64,000 nt of DNA from Cucumis sativus. Taxonomy: Eukaryota > Streptophyta > Magnoliopsida > Cucurbitales > Cucurbitaceae. Both the position numbers and the translations under genes were made by a program. The notes under the pieces are model-generated. The model was not told the DNA's origin, made no database searches, and was given only the letters and a program-made list of their open reading frames with translations. Positions 11,801-23,267 of this stretch are shown here, piece by piece. The stretch is taken from contig NC_026655.2 in assembly GCF_000004075.3 (NCBI RefSeq), forward strand, positions 7,626,001 through 7,690,000, in the 5' to 3' direction. How positions within the stretch are numbered: position 1 is the first letter of the stretch; each line of letters starts with the position of its first letter.

Positions 11801-13264
11801 ACCCACAATGAACCCTCATCGACTCCCTTATGTCAAAAGAATCTGTCCTCTGAGCTATAGTAGGATATCCACCAAAGTCTGAACCTCCAAACTCTGTCTC
11901 TCTTCTTAAATTTTCCTCATAAATATAATCCAATTTTTTAAGAACGGGTGAATCTGACGAGGCATTTGGCATCAAGGCAACAGCTTCTTCCACGGGAAGG
12001 TAACATACTGGACATGCTGAAGCATAAAAAAAACAAAACTTAGTCAAGGTGCAAGTTTACCTTGAGAATCCATTGCTGCCCAAAAATTATATTGTCAACT
12101 TTGAACAGCAATGAAAATTGATATCTAGTGTGGAAAATTGCAACAGTGCAAGAGTATAAATCTGTTAGAAGGGAACAAAACTTACGTCTCGGACCAGTTC
12201 TCTTTTTATCTGCAGGTGGGGGAGGCAATGCAAAATTGTTACATGGGTGTCCTGGTGGAAGAGTGTAACCTAGGAAAAGTGCTGGTGGAGGAGGAGGAGG
12301 AGGAGGAGGCGGAGGCGGAGGCGGAGGCGGAGGTGGAGGTGGAGCCAATGAAGATGTCTCTATCCCCTTTGCCATAGAACTACTACTATTATCCATAATA
12401 TCTTCAGCTGAAGATTCCCTGAAAGTCATAACTATACTATTGTTGATACTGACACGTTGGATATGCTGTCCTTCTCGAGTATCCTCACCTGGAGAGTCAT
12501 GATCAAAATTAAGCATATGGCTACCTCGTGCAAACACACACAAAGAGAAAAGGATGGAAAAATCTTCAAAGTCCAGCGATTAGAAAAGAGCAAATACTGA
12601 ATAGTGTAGAAGAATAGGCAGGAACAGCAAAATCCTAAAAGGACAGCATTAATCTACTAACATTTGGTAATCTGAACCATCTGAATCATAAATCTACCAC
12701 AAAAGTGAACTAAGTCGAATGCTATTATTAGAAGAAAAAAAAGTAGAAAGCAATGTAGCTCAAATCTTATTCAACAAGAACATCACAAACATTGTGGCTA
12801 TATCCACTGATTTCATCCCACATTCATAAACATAAAAAAAAAGTAAAATATTCATATAAATTTGATGAATGTCAAAACAAAAAAAATCTTCAACATTCAA
12901 ATTCTCAGCTAAACACTAAACCCAGAACCAATTTAATTTCTTAAAACAATCAGAAATTCCAAGATTCCAGCAGCAGCTAACAACTAAAGACAAAAAGGAT
13001 TGTATATCTAAACGCAAAAGAGAGACTCGAACCTTTGCCCACGTAGAGTACCCATAAGAAAACCGCAGCAGAAACAACACAAAGAAGCAGCATCCCAACC
13101 TTCTTTCTACCGACGAACTTACAGATCCAAGGAAACAGATAATCCTTCTCCTTCATCATTTTGGAAGGCTTACGAGCTGTTTGGATCGGTGAAACTACGT
13201 TATTCAACTGTTTATCCAATGCCCCGTAACTCCCTGAGCGAAGTCCCAATGACCCTCCAGTCAT
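8871..13264 (-). CDS. DUF616 glycosyltransferase, MUCI70-like, nine exons, 605 aa
   Basis: Exons 13264-13033, 12524-12186, 12016-11803, 11568-11459, 11385-11186, 10931-10828, 10135-9948, 9867-9668 and 9101-8871. All junctions are GT-AG and the phases add up to 606 codons including the stop. Type II topology: a short cytosolic N-terminus, one membrane helix near residues 54-75 (KKVGMLLLCVVSAAVFLWVL), a stem with 20 consecutive prolines (about 139-158), then the DUF616 domain from PCPVCYLPVEEA (about 191) onwards. Family motifs include GGSDFGGYPTIAQRTDSFDI, MRVHCGFVGGIKPG, MFPNARYSLWIDGKLEL, RFLWRKNATFAISKHYKRFD and the EHVPISNLFSCLWFNEVDRF block. The tail is basic (RRNRERRSRRHRK). MUCI70 is a Golgi protein needed for seed mucilage xylan and pectin; another DUF616 member, TOD1, is described as a ceramidase, so activity is not certain. 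The exon 1 donor (AAAG|GTTCGA) is weak. Confidence 0.92.
12295..12354 (-). repeat. Proline-codon microsatellite (CCN)20 inside the DUF616 gene
   Basis: On the + strand a run of GGT, GGA and GGC triplets, seven GGA in a row followed by alternating GGC/GGA. On the coding strand this gives 20 consecutive proline codons in exon 2, in the stem between the membrane helix and the catalytic domain. Boundaries approximate to a few bases. Confidence 0.85.
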
Positions 13265-16200
13265 TGTTTCTCCAAACTAACATGTGCTCTTCTCATAACC
13301 CTTTATAATCTCGTCCACAACAAACCCACCAAGGAAAAACAAAACCTCTCTAATTTGTGCTTCAAAGCTCAAAGATTTCAATACCCTCCTCTAAAAAAAA
13401 TCAACCCCAAACTCTCTGGGTTCTTCAAAATTACGCTAGTCTTTGTAAACCCAAATGTAGTTTGAGATTTCACAACATGAATACTAGTTAGGAGTTTGGG
13501 TAGGAGCAGGATCAAATCCCCTATATCTAAGGGGATGTTGCTTGGGAATAAACGAAGAAAAAGAGAATTGTTTTTTAGGGAGAGATTGGGAAGCAGATAG
13601 ATTAGAAGGAGGGAATGAATGAATGAATCTAGGTTTTTTGAAATTGAGAATAATCTGGGATCACAATACCAAATTAATCAACTTTGGCACTCAATTTAAA
13701 TTTAGTTTTTGTTGATTTGATATGGAAGTGATCCAGCGGTTGAATATTCATCCCATTTTTATGGTTCTTTCTTTCTTTATTTTTTACAAATGTAAATTAT
13801 AATTTCCAAAATTCCAAAAGAAAAAGAGAAGTAAAAAAGAAAAAAAAGAAAATATTTAAATTATTTTCTTTAATGGAAAGGAATTTCTTGATAGGCTAAC
13901 GTGCACCATGTGGGAGATCATTCCTTGACCTCTAGTTCTCACCTAATGAGATACGGTGTCACCGTCCTATCTCCATTTACAAACGGACATCTGTCCTTAT
14001 TATCAAAACATAAACCTAATAATCTAACCCATTTATATCCAATAAATTCAAATTAAAAACAAATTTTGTTTTTTTCTTAGAAATTTAAATCTCCTCTAGA
14101 GTCTCCACAATTTATTCAATTAAAAAATAAAATCCTCAATTATTTGAAATTATTATCATATTTGACAATCTCATCATTCAATAGACATCATGTTATTAGT
14201 AAAATTAAAATAATCATTTTTAAAAGTTTAAGGACCAGACCAAACATTTTTTAAAGTTTAACGACGAAAATAAAACAAGATAAAAAGTTTATGAATCAAA
14301 ATATGATTTAAACTATATATTTTTTTAAGATAATAATGTTAGTAAATGTCCTCTGCTATTGTTTGTTTTTCTTCCAAGAAAAAAGTATTCAATAGTTGAG
14401 ATGTATTATTCACGACTAAAAGTATTTAATATTCTTTTAAAAAAATTAGAACTATTAGTGCACAATAACTCCGCCACCACAATATTTTATGGTACAATTC
14501 ATGTTATCTTAAAAGGGTTTAAATTCCCAAAATTCACATTTGATTGTATACAAATAAAAAATTATTATAAATGATAGACGGGTAAAAATATTTACAAAAT
14601 ATAGCTATTTTTAAGTTAATAATAAAATCTCATATTTTTCTCTAAGTCAGTTGATATCTATATAATATAAAATTTGGTTGTATTTTAGATCTATATTTGA
14701 AAACACCATTAAAAAAATAAATGAATATTATAGAATATTTATTTTAAACCAAAAATCAATTAAAATATTATAAAATATTGCAAAATCTATCTATTTAAAT
14801 TTATTGTCTAACATACACGGTCTATCCATACAATTAATAGTATTTGATGCTGCACATAAAATATTAAAAATATTTAGAAAACAAATCTTTGTATAATAAC
14901 TTATACTTTTCTTATAATTTAAAGAATTGAGTATCTTACCATATCAAATAATAATATTGATGTAAAAGGATTTAGTATATTGCCTTAACAATAATAGTTT
15001 GTTTTGCTTTCTAAAAAACTAAATAATAATAATAATAATAAAAGTAATCAAGTTTTTGTCGGTATCTCTTTTAAAATGCACCTATAAAAGTGGTTTCAAT
15101 TGGCCTTCCATTTGTAGTTGAATTGATTAATTGTTTGTAAACAAATTTAATAAAATTATACCTATTGAAAATGACTTAATGAATATATCTTTTTAAATTT
15201 TAAATCTTCCCATTAGTATCTCATGATCATAATTTAACTAGAAAGGGACACATAATAATAATAATAATAATTTGGTTGTTGATTTGATCCTAAAATAAGT
15301 TGGTTGTTGATTTTATCTCAAAATAATTTTGGTAGTTCAAATTATATAACAATCTCTCTATATTTTGTTTTATTTTTCTTAAAGAGGATTTGTTTTTCTT
15401 TTTCTTTCTTCTGATAACGAAAATGAAACTAAAAAATATACTATTAAGTGATTCAATTATTAATTTTCGTCTATCGTTATTTTTCATCTTTAATTAGTTT
15501 ATTAGAGTGGTCAATGAAAATTTAGCATCTTTTTGGTGAGTTAACCGGTCATCAATGCTCTTTACTTGGTATATATAAACAAAACTCAAATATTATCAAT
15601 GCGGTAAAAAACCTATTTTTACTAATTATAAATCCACCATAATCTAACAACATTAAAGTAAATACATTATAACCGTAATGTAGCAACATTAAAGTATCAT
15701 TGATGCTTTCTTTCTATTTTGTTAAGCACCACTATACTATGCTGGAAACATTGTATATAGTTGATTTTAGTTTGATGAAAATCTTTCACATGTGTAGATT
15801 CTTTATTAATAGTTGTTCTTTTTAGTTTTTTTCTTGAAAAAAATAGTCTAGCAATATTGAAGAATGATAAAATCAAATATGTCATTTTTTTTCTTTTCAT
15901 TTCCTTTATTTTTTTATTTATTTATATCCCTTTATGTTTGTTGGGGACTTATGGAATGTAGTGATAAGTAGGATGGTATAAATTAGTATTGGGGTGAGAT
16001 GTTAGTTTTAATGGAAGAGGTGGTATTGTTGTATTGTATGTATATACGTGTGTATGTGTAAAAATCATTCGTAAAGATTATTTGTAATGTTTTATCATAC
16101 TTTAGCATTTAAATTTATAAAACTAAATTGTACCTTTTAAAATTTGTAATTTAACATATTAGTTATAATAGTTAATGTTCATATCGTGTTGTTTTTTAGG

Positions 16201-17528
16201 CAAACTAACAACCTATGGGTGAAAACTAATCATAGTTATAAACTATTTGTATCAGTACAATTTTTCAATACAATATGTTTCGATTAAAACTTTTCCACGT
16301 GAAAAATCTTATTTTACTTTGTATCTTTTGGAAAATGAGAAAATTTATCTATATATTTGATCCTCAATCATCTTTCTTTAAAAAAAATTTATCATAGTTT
16401 CTAAATTTACCATTTAAAAAGATTATTAATTCATAAAATTTTAAATACTTTATTTGTTATTGTAAAACTATTTTAGTCTTGGTCATATTTATATTTACAA
16501 TTTTATCTAAAATCAGATATCAATATTTTATATATCTAATAAGTGCATGTACTTACTGTTATTATTCTTTAAAAAATAAAATTTTGAATGAACTAAGATA
16601 TTTAAAACGTCTTATATTAACTATCTAAATATTTTTTTTCTTTAATTATAAGTTTGAGTCTTTATTTTTATTTATTATAAATGGAACTAGTTGCCGGCTT
16701 GTGAAGGAAGATAAAGAAGCTAATTAAGTTGGCCTATTGATTGGTCATATTTATTAAATAATTACATTTTTATTTTTTCTATTTTAGAAAAGAAATTTAA
16801 TTGATTTGGATTGATTGAAGATATTAAAATAGATAGCTTTACATAAATTAAATTAAGTGAGGATGCAATTTTAGTTTTAATTTGAAGAGATATTCTAGTT
16901 GGGATCTCCATTCATCAAGATGATCGAATAGTTGAAGTAAGTAGTTAAGTTATATTCATGTTTGACTTAAAATAAAAACATGGGTTTGGTTATGTGTATG
17001 CTTGTATGTATTACATATATGCATGTATATGTATGTATATGTATTAAAATGTTAATATAGTAGACTTTAAAAAGATTAACTAACATAAACATCTGTATAG
17101 ACGTATATTTGAGATATACCTAGTATTGTTGAAACAAAAATTTGGTAGACAAATATAATTAATAACAATCGAGTGTTTAGAATAGGAAGTTAGTTATTAC
17201 GATAGGATATATAATATTTGAAATATGATTTATAATTTAAAATATTTAATCTTACACAATTATTCATTTAACATTCAAACATAAAAATAATAAAATATAT
17301 ATATATATATAGTGAGTTGCGGCCGTCGGTGCATTTGGACAAAACAAACCCTAAAAAGATTTGCTTTTGAAGCAATCTGTTGTATTTTCTCTGTTCATTG
17401 CTTATGATCGCATGTCAATCCAATCCCCACTTCACACTCATCATCCTATGTCTTCTCTCTCTACATGTACCTACAATTGTAATATCTAAACAAACTAAAT
17501 AAATTCAAAATTTTCAATCTTAGCAATT

Positions 17529-17608
17529 GTATTTTTCAATTCCTTCCATGCTATTTAAGCCGATATGGTTTGCCTATATTTTTCAATTCTGGCTATGCTA
17601 TTTAAGCC
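17529..17608. repeat. Direct duplication, ~33-bp unit spaced 47 bp
   Basis: Two copies of a unit of the form ATTTTTCAATTC...ATGCTATTTAAGCC, beginning near 17529 and 17576, differing at a few bases. No gene is attached to it. Confidence 0.6.
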
Positions 17609-18314
17609 CTAGGGATGTAACATATGTTAGTTTGTGAGATCATTGATTGAGTTTGATATACTTTTTCTAGTGTACTTGTTTGAAGGAAAAGACATTGTTG
17701 TTTGAGTGTGGTGAGAAACTAAGTATGTTATTTTTATGATAAACATGTATGTTTTTTAGAAGTATATAATTATTCAATTTTAGAGCTTGAACCAAAGTTG
17801 ATAGGATTATTTTTCAATCTTAGGAAGTATATAATTGTTTTCTTGAACCCTTTCAACCTATAGAACAATTGCTTTTGTAATATTTTGTCAAATTTCAATA
17901 ACAAAAATAATATTTTATAACTTTTCTTCACTCATAACATTCATAAAAGTGTTAAAAATATGTTTTCTTCGAAAATAAAAATCAAACTGCAAATGCTTTC
18001 TTAAAAAAAGTAACGGTAAGAAAATGTTTGGTTTCTTTTAAGTTTAAATATATATATTAAGAGTTTTAAAAGTATTTAAAAAGATAAATCACAACGTTAA
18101 TTTCTGTAATTTAGCAAAGAAAATGAAGACATAAAATATACTAATCTCATATTGTTGTGGGCCGTTTACTGGACCAGTATTGTCTGATGGTGATGGGTAA
18201 GATAGGCCCGTGAAAACCCGTTTATTTGGCCCAGTGGACCTCATCAAGTGATCCGTCCTTTTTAATCTCTTTTGCCACGTGTGCACCAAAAAATGGGAAA
18301 TTGTAATTAAGTGA

Positions 18315-18548
18315 CATGTTAGGAATAATAATTAAGATATAGTAACAATTTAAGAAAATAAATATAGTAAAACTAACGTTGATAGACTTATATGATCTAT
18401 CAGTGATAAACTAATATTTCAACATGATTTATCGGTGGTAGACTTTTATTATTGATAGAATTGGACAAATTTAATTATATTTGCAAGCTTTTTAAAATAT
18501 TACTATATACTTAATTATTTTGAATCTAATTATTAAATTTGCAACTAC
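18315..18548. mobile_element. MITE-like terminal-inverted-repeat element, copy A
   Basis: About 230 bp. The left end carries GGAATAATAATTAAGATATAG and the right end, read in reverse complement, begins GTAGTTGCAAATTTAATAAT and shares the ATTAA...ATATAGTAA theme. The interior carries GATCTATCAGTGATA and TAGACTTATA motifs shared with the copies at 26.0 and 26.4 kb. No coding capacity, so a non-autonomous DNA element is the simplest reading. Ends are approximate and no clean target-site duplication was identified. Confidence 0.55.
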
Positions 18549-20445
18549 ATAATAAGCATTTTATTTGTTAGGTGTTCGATTTTTAAAAATTAAACGTACA
18601 AATATTTATTCTTTTCTTAAAAAAGTTGTCTAACAATTCAATTCCATTACTTGAGAAATATAAAATTTTGGTAAGAAAAATAAACTTAATCTGAAAAAAG
18701 AATACAAAACCATTACTAACCACAATTTATGACATAATACATTCATAACCAACTGTGTTTTATTCTTTCAAACTTTCACATTTTTATTCTTAAAACTTTT
18801 CTCAAAACATGTTCAAGTTTTCAAAAAAGATCCTTTTTTTCTCTTTTTCCTTGAAATAATGTGAAATTTGCATTATATATAATGTGAAAGAATCAAAAGA
18901 AATATATAACCCTATTCACAAAAGTATACTTATGTGGTTGACATAACATATGAAATGCAAAAAAAAGTAAAATAATACCGACAATGTTAATATAGAACAA
19001 ACTTCAAATCAACATTGTATAGAAGTGAAAATACAAACTTCTAACTTTACTATACAAAACAACTGAAGTATGAACTTCATACAATAGAAACATGTACATT
19101 GATTATTTAGTTGATAGAAAGGAAAAGCAGTGTTGATACACAAAAGGTGAAGAAATTATAATGTTGAGTATTGACTTTAATGGAGATTTTTTGGCGGCTT
19201 CAAAGTCTGAATTTTCATGGGTCAAACATTTTCATCTTCTTTTTTTCCCATTAATATATCTACAAAAGCTTTAAATGAGACGTATTTTTAGACAAATTAT
19301 TTCAGGTTTAGGGCTTTTGATGTTCAAACACAATTAATTGTAGACTTTATCCACTTTTTCATTATAATTCTCAACATCTATACATTATCTTTGACTTTAA
19401 AATTAGACCTTTTCATATTTCAAGAGATCTAATTGGAATTGGTTAACTAATAATTAATCATACAATTTCATTATTCCAAAACCTAATCAAACATCTTCTA
19501 CGTATGTGTTTAACTAATATATATATACATGAAATTATTTTTATATGCAAATTAATTAAAACAATATTAATCATGCTAACACAATATACTAAAATTCAAA
19601 TCATAAAATTTTCTCATATATTTATGACACATTTTTCTTTAGGGATTTTAAAATATGAAGTAATATATTTGAAGAAAAGAGCAGTGGTTGTTATTACTAT
19701 TGTTGTTAGTTTAGAAATTATTGGGTATGAGAGTATGACCAATTCTTTTTTTTGTTAACTCCACATATTTTCGTACTATTTTTTGGTTGAATGAATTAAT
19801 TGATTGATGGTGACACATAGCCATATATATCTCTATATCTATCCTCTGTATTTGGGTTAAGGAGGTTTTTTGGCAAATAAAGAGAAAAAAATAAAGAAAA
19901 CTAAACTAAAATTAAATAATATTCTTCTTGTGACTAAATTGATAATATCTTTTTAAGGGAGAAAAAAAGGTTCAAAATTATATGGTCGTAATTTTATGCA
20001 TAGTTGCTTTTGACTTTAAATTTCTATATATATATATATATATATGTATGTATATCTTCCTAAGAAAAATTAATTTGTACACTAGTATGAACAAGTCACT
20101 CTCAATATCTAGCTGGGAAGTTGACAATTTCTTTTTATCATTAAGATTTATATATCATATAGAATAAATGTATGGTTATATATATTTTTTTAATGATACT
20201 TAAATATTGTAGGTATTGTTTAGCTTTTAGTTTAGTATACGTGAATGAGAGAATAGTAAAATTGATGTTGCATTTAAATTCTACGTTTTTTTTTAATCAA
20301 ATGCTAATTCAACAAACATAAAGTTATATTTTATTGTTAAAAGATAACTCGATTATCTTTTTTTAACGTAGAATACTGGAGAAAGTGCGGTTAATTGAAT
20401 TTATCTAATTAAATGAATTAAGTGTAAAGTACGTTTATATTAAAA

Positions 20446-20500
20446 TTAATTGTTAATTAGATTAATAAGTGTTTAATTGTTAATTAGATTAATAAGTGTT
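20446..20500. repeat. 27-bp tandem duplication
   Basis: AATTGTTAATTAGATTAATA followed by AGTGTTT is present twice in direct tandem with no visible mismatch, suggesting a recent slippage event. Confidence 0.75.
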
Positions 20501-23136
20501 TGAATTAATTTTGAATTTTTGGCCGGGTAGGTAAATTGGATAGCTTTGGACTTGGGAAGAGCATTTTTTGGAGTCACCAATTCACTATATGGTTATCACA
20601 CTTTTTCCTATATGTTCATCAAGATGTACTATTTTTGTGGACCAATAATGTATATGTAAACATTATTGTGTAGTACATTTTTCTCTCTTTATTGTAGCAC
20701 ATAATACTGTGGACGACCACTTTGTTTGGTTCCAATGCATATGAATGCAATCTAAATTCCCTTCATTTGTGTTTAATTTAAGTTTATGCATGATATATTA
20801 AAAAAGAAAAGAGTAAAATGAATTAGTGGAATATAAAAAAAAAAAAAAAAAGTCTCATCTCTAGATGACTCGGTCACGAAGTGGTCATATCTCCAAATGG
20901 GACAAACCATTGTTGAGAGATGAAGAGGAACTCACAACACCGTGGGAGAGACTAAGAATTGTTGATGTATTGTTGACCCTGTTGGAAGATACTAAACAAA
21001 CTCTTGACAACTTTTAAAATGCACATTTCTCGAATTAATCTATTAGTTTCTCTTTTATGATTATCATCGGTAGGGTTGCCTATTTTTCTTTTTTCTTTTT
21101 ATATATCTCTATGTCACAATTTTTGGTATATTTTGGAATTAATTCATTGAGGTATTTTTCTCTTTCTCCTAATTATTTTGTCTTGCTTTTTTTGGATTTT
21201 ATGATTCATTGTCGAAATATTTATTTACAATCTAGTAGAATTTATTTTAAATTAATATTATACTTATTTTATTCTTCAAGCTTATTTTAAACTGTGATAG
21301 ATATTAAAAACATCAATATGTGAGTTATATTTTAAACTCTGATCTCTCATCGATTTGCTTCGTAATTATTTCAATTTAAAAAGTAAATAAATAATAAAAG
21401 CTATATGTGAGAGATTTAAGTTTTGGAGAAAGAAAAAACAAAACTAATATTTAATTTGGATTCATTTAATTCAAGTCTATCAATTACATTCATCACCGTA
21501 CAAATTTTATAGAATAAATTAGCAGATTTTTTTATTATTTATCAACTTAAACAATTTGATGAATATAATCTAGAAAAAAAAAGTACTTTTAAAAGTTCCT
21601 TTCAAAATTTCAAGAACAAAATATAAAAATATTAATCTCCCTTGACATCAGTCTGATGCCATATCTTTTGTTTTTATAAAAATAATAAAATATGGTCTTT
21701 TTAATAATGTATATAAAATTACAAATATGTAAATATAAAATATTTGGTTTTGAATAATCAGGAAGGATGTTATTTTAATCATTATATATATTTAAATATT
21801 GTGGGAATTCAAGCCTTTTTCTACATTAAAAAAAAAATTGTATGTGTGTCTATCATCACCTATTTTGCAGTTCCGTGCGTCGAGTAAGATATTGGTTAAT
21901 CCAACTCATCATATGCCAAATCCTCCTTACTCCTTACTTTATTCAATCTTCCAACGCTTCTTATTTGTGAATACACACACAAACTTTTGATTATATGATT
22001 TTCTAGGAAGGTCTTTTGTAACTACTTATTCATTTATAATTATTTATTTTTCTATATTTGCCAATAACCTTATTTATTTAATAAATATTAAAGATAGTTC
22101 GTTTTGTTTAATCTGGAGGGGAAAAACACGTAATATTTTAAATAAATAAATAATAAACAAATTGAGTTGTTGAAGCAAAATTGGACAATGTAAAGGTTGA
22201 AAAATATTAATTGATTAATGCTGTTTTCATATTATAATAATATAATTAATCTGACCTGTATTTGTCTTTTCTATTTGTTCATTTTCCGAATGTAGACTTT
22301 GTATTGCAAAATATTTCCCACCAAGAAAACACACCATCGTCTGATTCTTTCAATAATGTTGACGGAATTTATTGAATTATTTTTCAAATATAACAAATAC
22401 ACATATTTTGTTCACGTTATTACAATATTTTAGATATCATTTAATTATCGTAAACACCGCTTGATAATTATAATTGTATCTTAGTTGAAAAAATTAAGCT
22501 TTTGTCGGTCAAATTTATATCCGTGTTGAAAATTGAACGCTTAAAATTACAATAGTGGTGTGAATTGAACTTCAAAATCATAGAAATTATCGTCTTGAAC
22601 TTATGCAATTGCACAATTATCATTCCCCAGCAGTATAAGATTTTATAAAGTGTTGAGGTATCAACATGTCCATGAACCTTCCAAGATAATTTCTAGTACT
22701 ACCATGTTAACTTACTATTCATATTCATAATTTATTACTCATTTATTTCATGAATAACTTATAAGTTTTGGAGGTGCAGAGTGTTATGTAAGGCTATTAA
22801 TTTTTTCAACCAACTTTTGAAACTTTATGTTTCTCAGCAACCAAAATATTGAGGTTTAAAGATAAGATATATTTAGAACGAATCTATGGCTTTCTTTTAA
22901 GTACAACTGAACTAGATTTGAGAATTTGAAATACAACCTAAAAAAGAGAACAAAAGAGAAAGACAAAACTAAAAATTTGATTTGGTACAATACTTGAGAG
23001 TATGAAAGGAAGTTGAAACTTAAAAAGTGATACTTAAACTTGAGGGAAATGGATTGGATAAGAGGGAAAGAAAGAAAGAAAGAAAGAGTCGGTGTTAAAG
23101 TGTATGTGTAAGACACAGAATTTAAAAGCCTAACAG

Positions 23137-23142
23137 TTGACC
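23137..23142 (+). promoter_or_regulatory. W-box (TTGACC) upstream of the lectin receptor kinase
   Basis: TTGACC lies 126 bp upstream of the start codon. W-boxes bind WRKY factors and are common in promoters of defence-related receptor kinases. Function here is inferred from the motif alone. Confidence 0.35.
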
Positions 23143-23220
23143 GAAGAAAATTGGTCACACGAACCTTCTTGCCACCCACTAAGCCTACCTGATTCCGTCT
23201 CCCTCTTTTATTACTCTTTC

Positions 23221-23250
23221 TTCCTCTTCCTCTTCCTCTTCCTCTTCCTC
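23221..23250 (+). repeat. (TTCCTC)5 hexamer repeat in the 5'UTR or core promoter
   Basis: Five perfect TTCCTC copies end 17 bp before the lectin kinase start codon. Pyrimidine-rich tracts near plant transcription starts are common (Y-patch), so this may influence initiation; that is inference. A (GAAA)5 repeat lies further up at 23066-23088. Confidence 0.8.
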
Positions 23251-23267
23251 TGTCTTCCTCTCCTCCA

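Larger units (their letters stand above)
13265..23136. other. Gene-poor stretch of about 10 kb
   Basis: Very AT-rich, with no open frame showing family resemblance and no tRNA or snRNA signals found. It starts with the promoter of the DUF616 gene and ends with that of the lectin kinase. It contains microsatellites (ATA runs near 15030 and 15252, TA runs near 17293 and 20025), a 47-bp-spaced duplication at 17529-17608, a 27-bp tandem duplication near 20446-20500, a TIR-element copy at about 18315-18548, and a poly-A next to a GC-richer patch (20835-21005). Confidence 0.55.

Noticed and set aside
12138-12377. Frame with Glu/Ala runs on the + strand
   Set aside because: It is the complement of the polyproline codons of the DUF616 gene.
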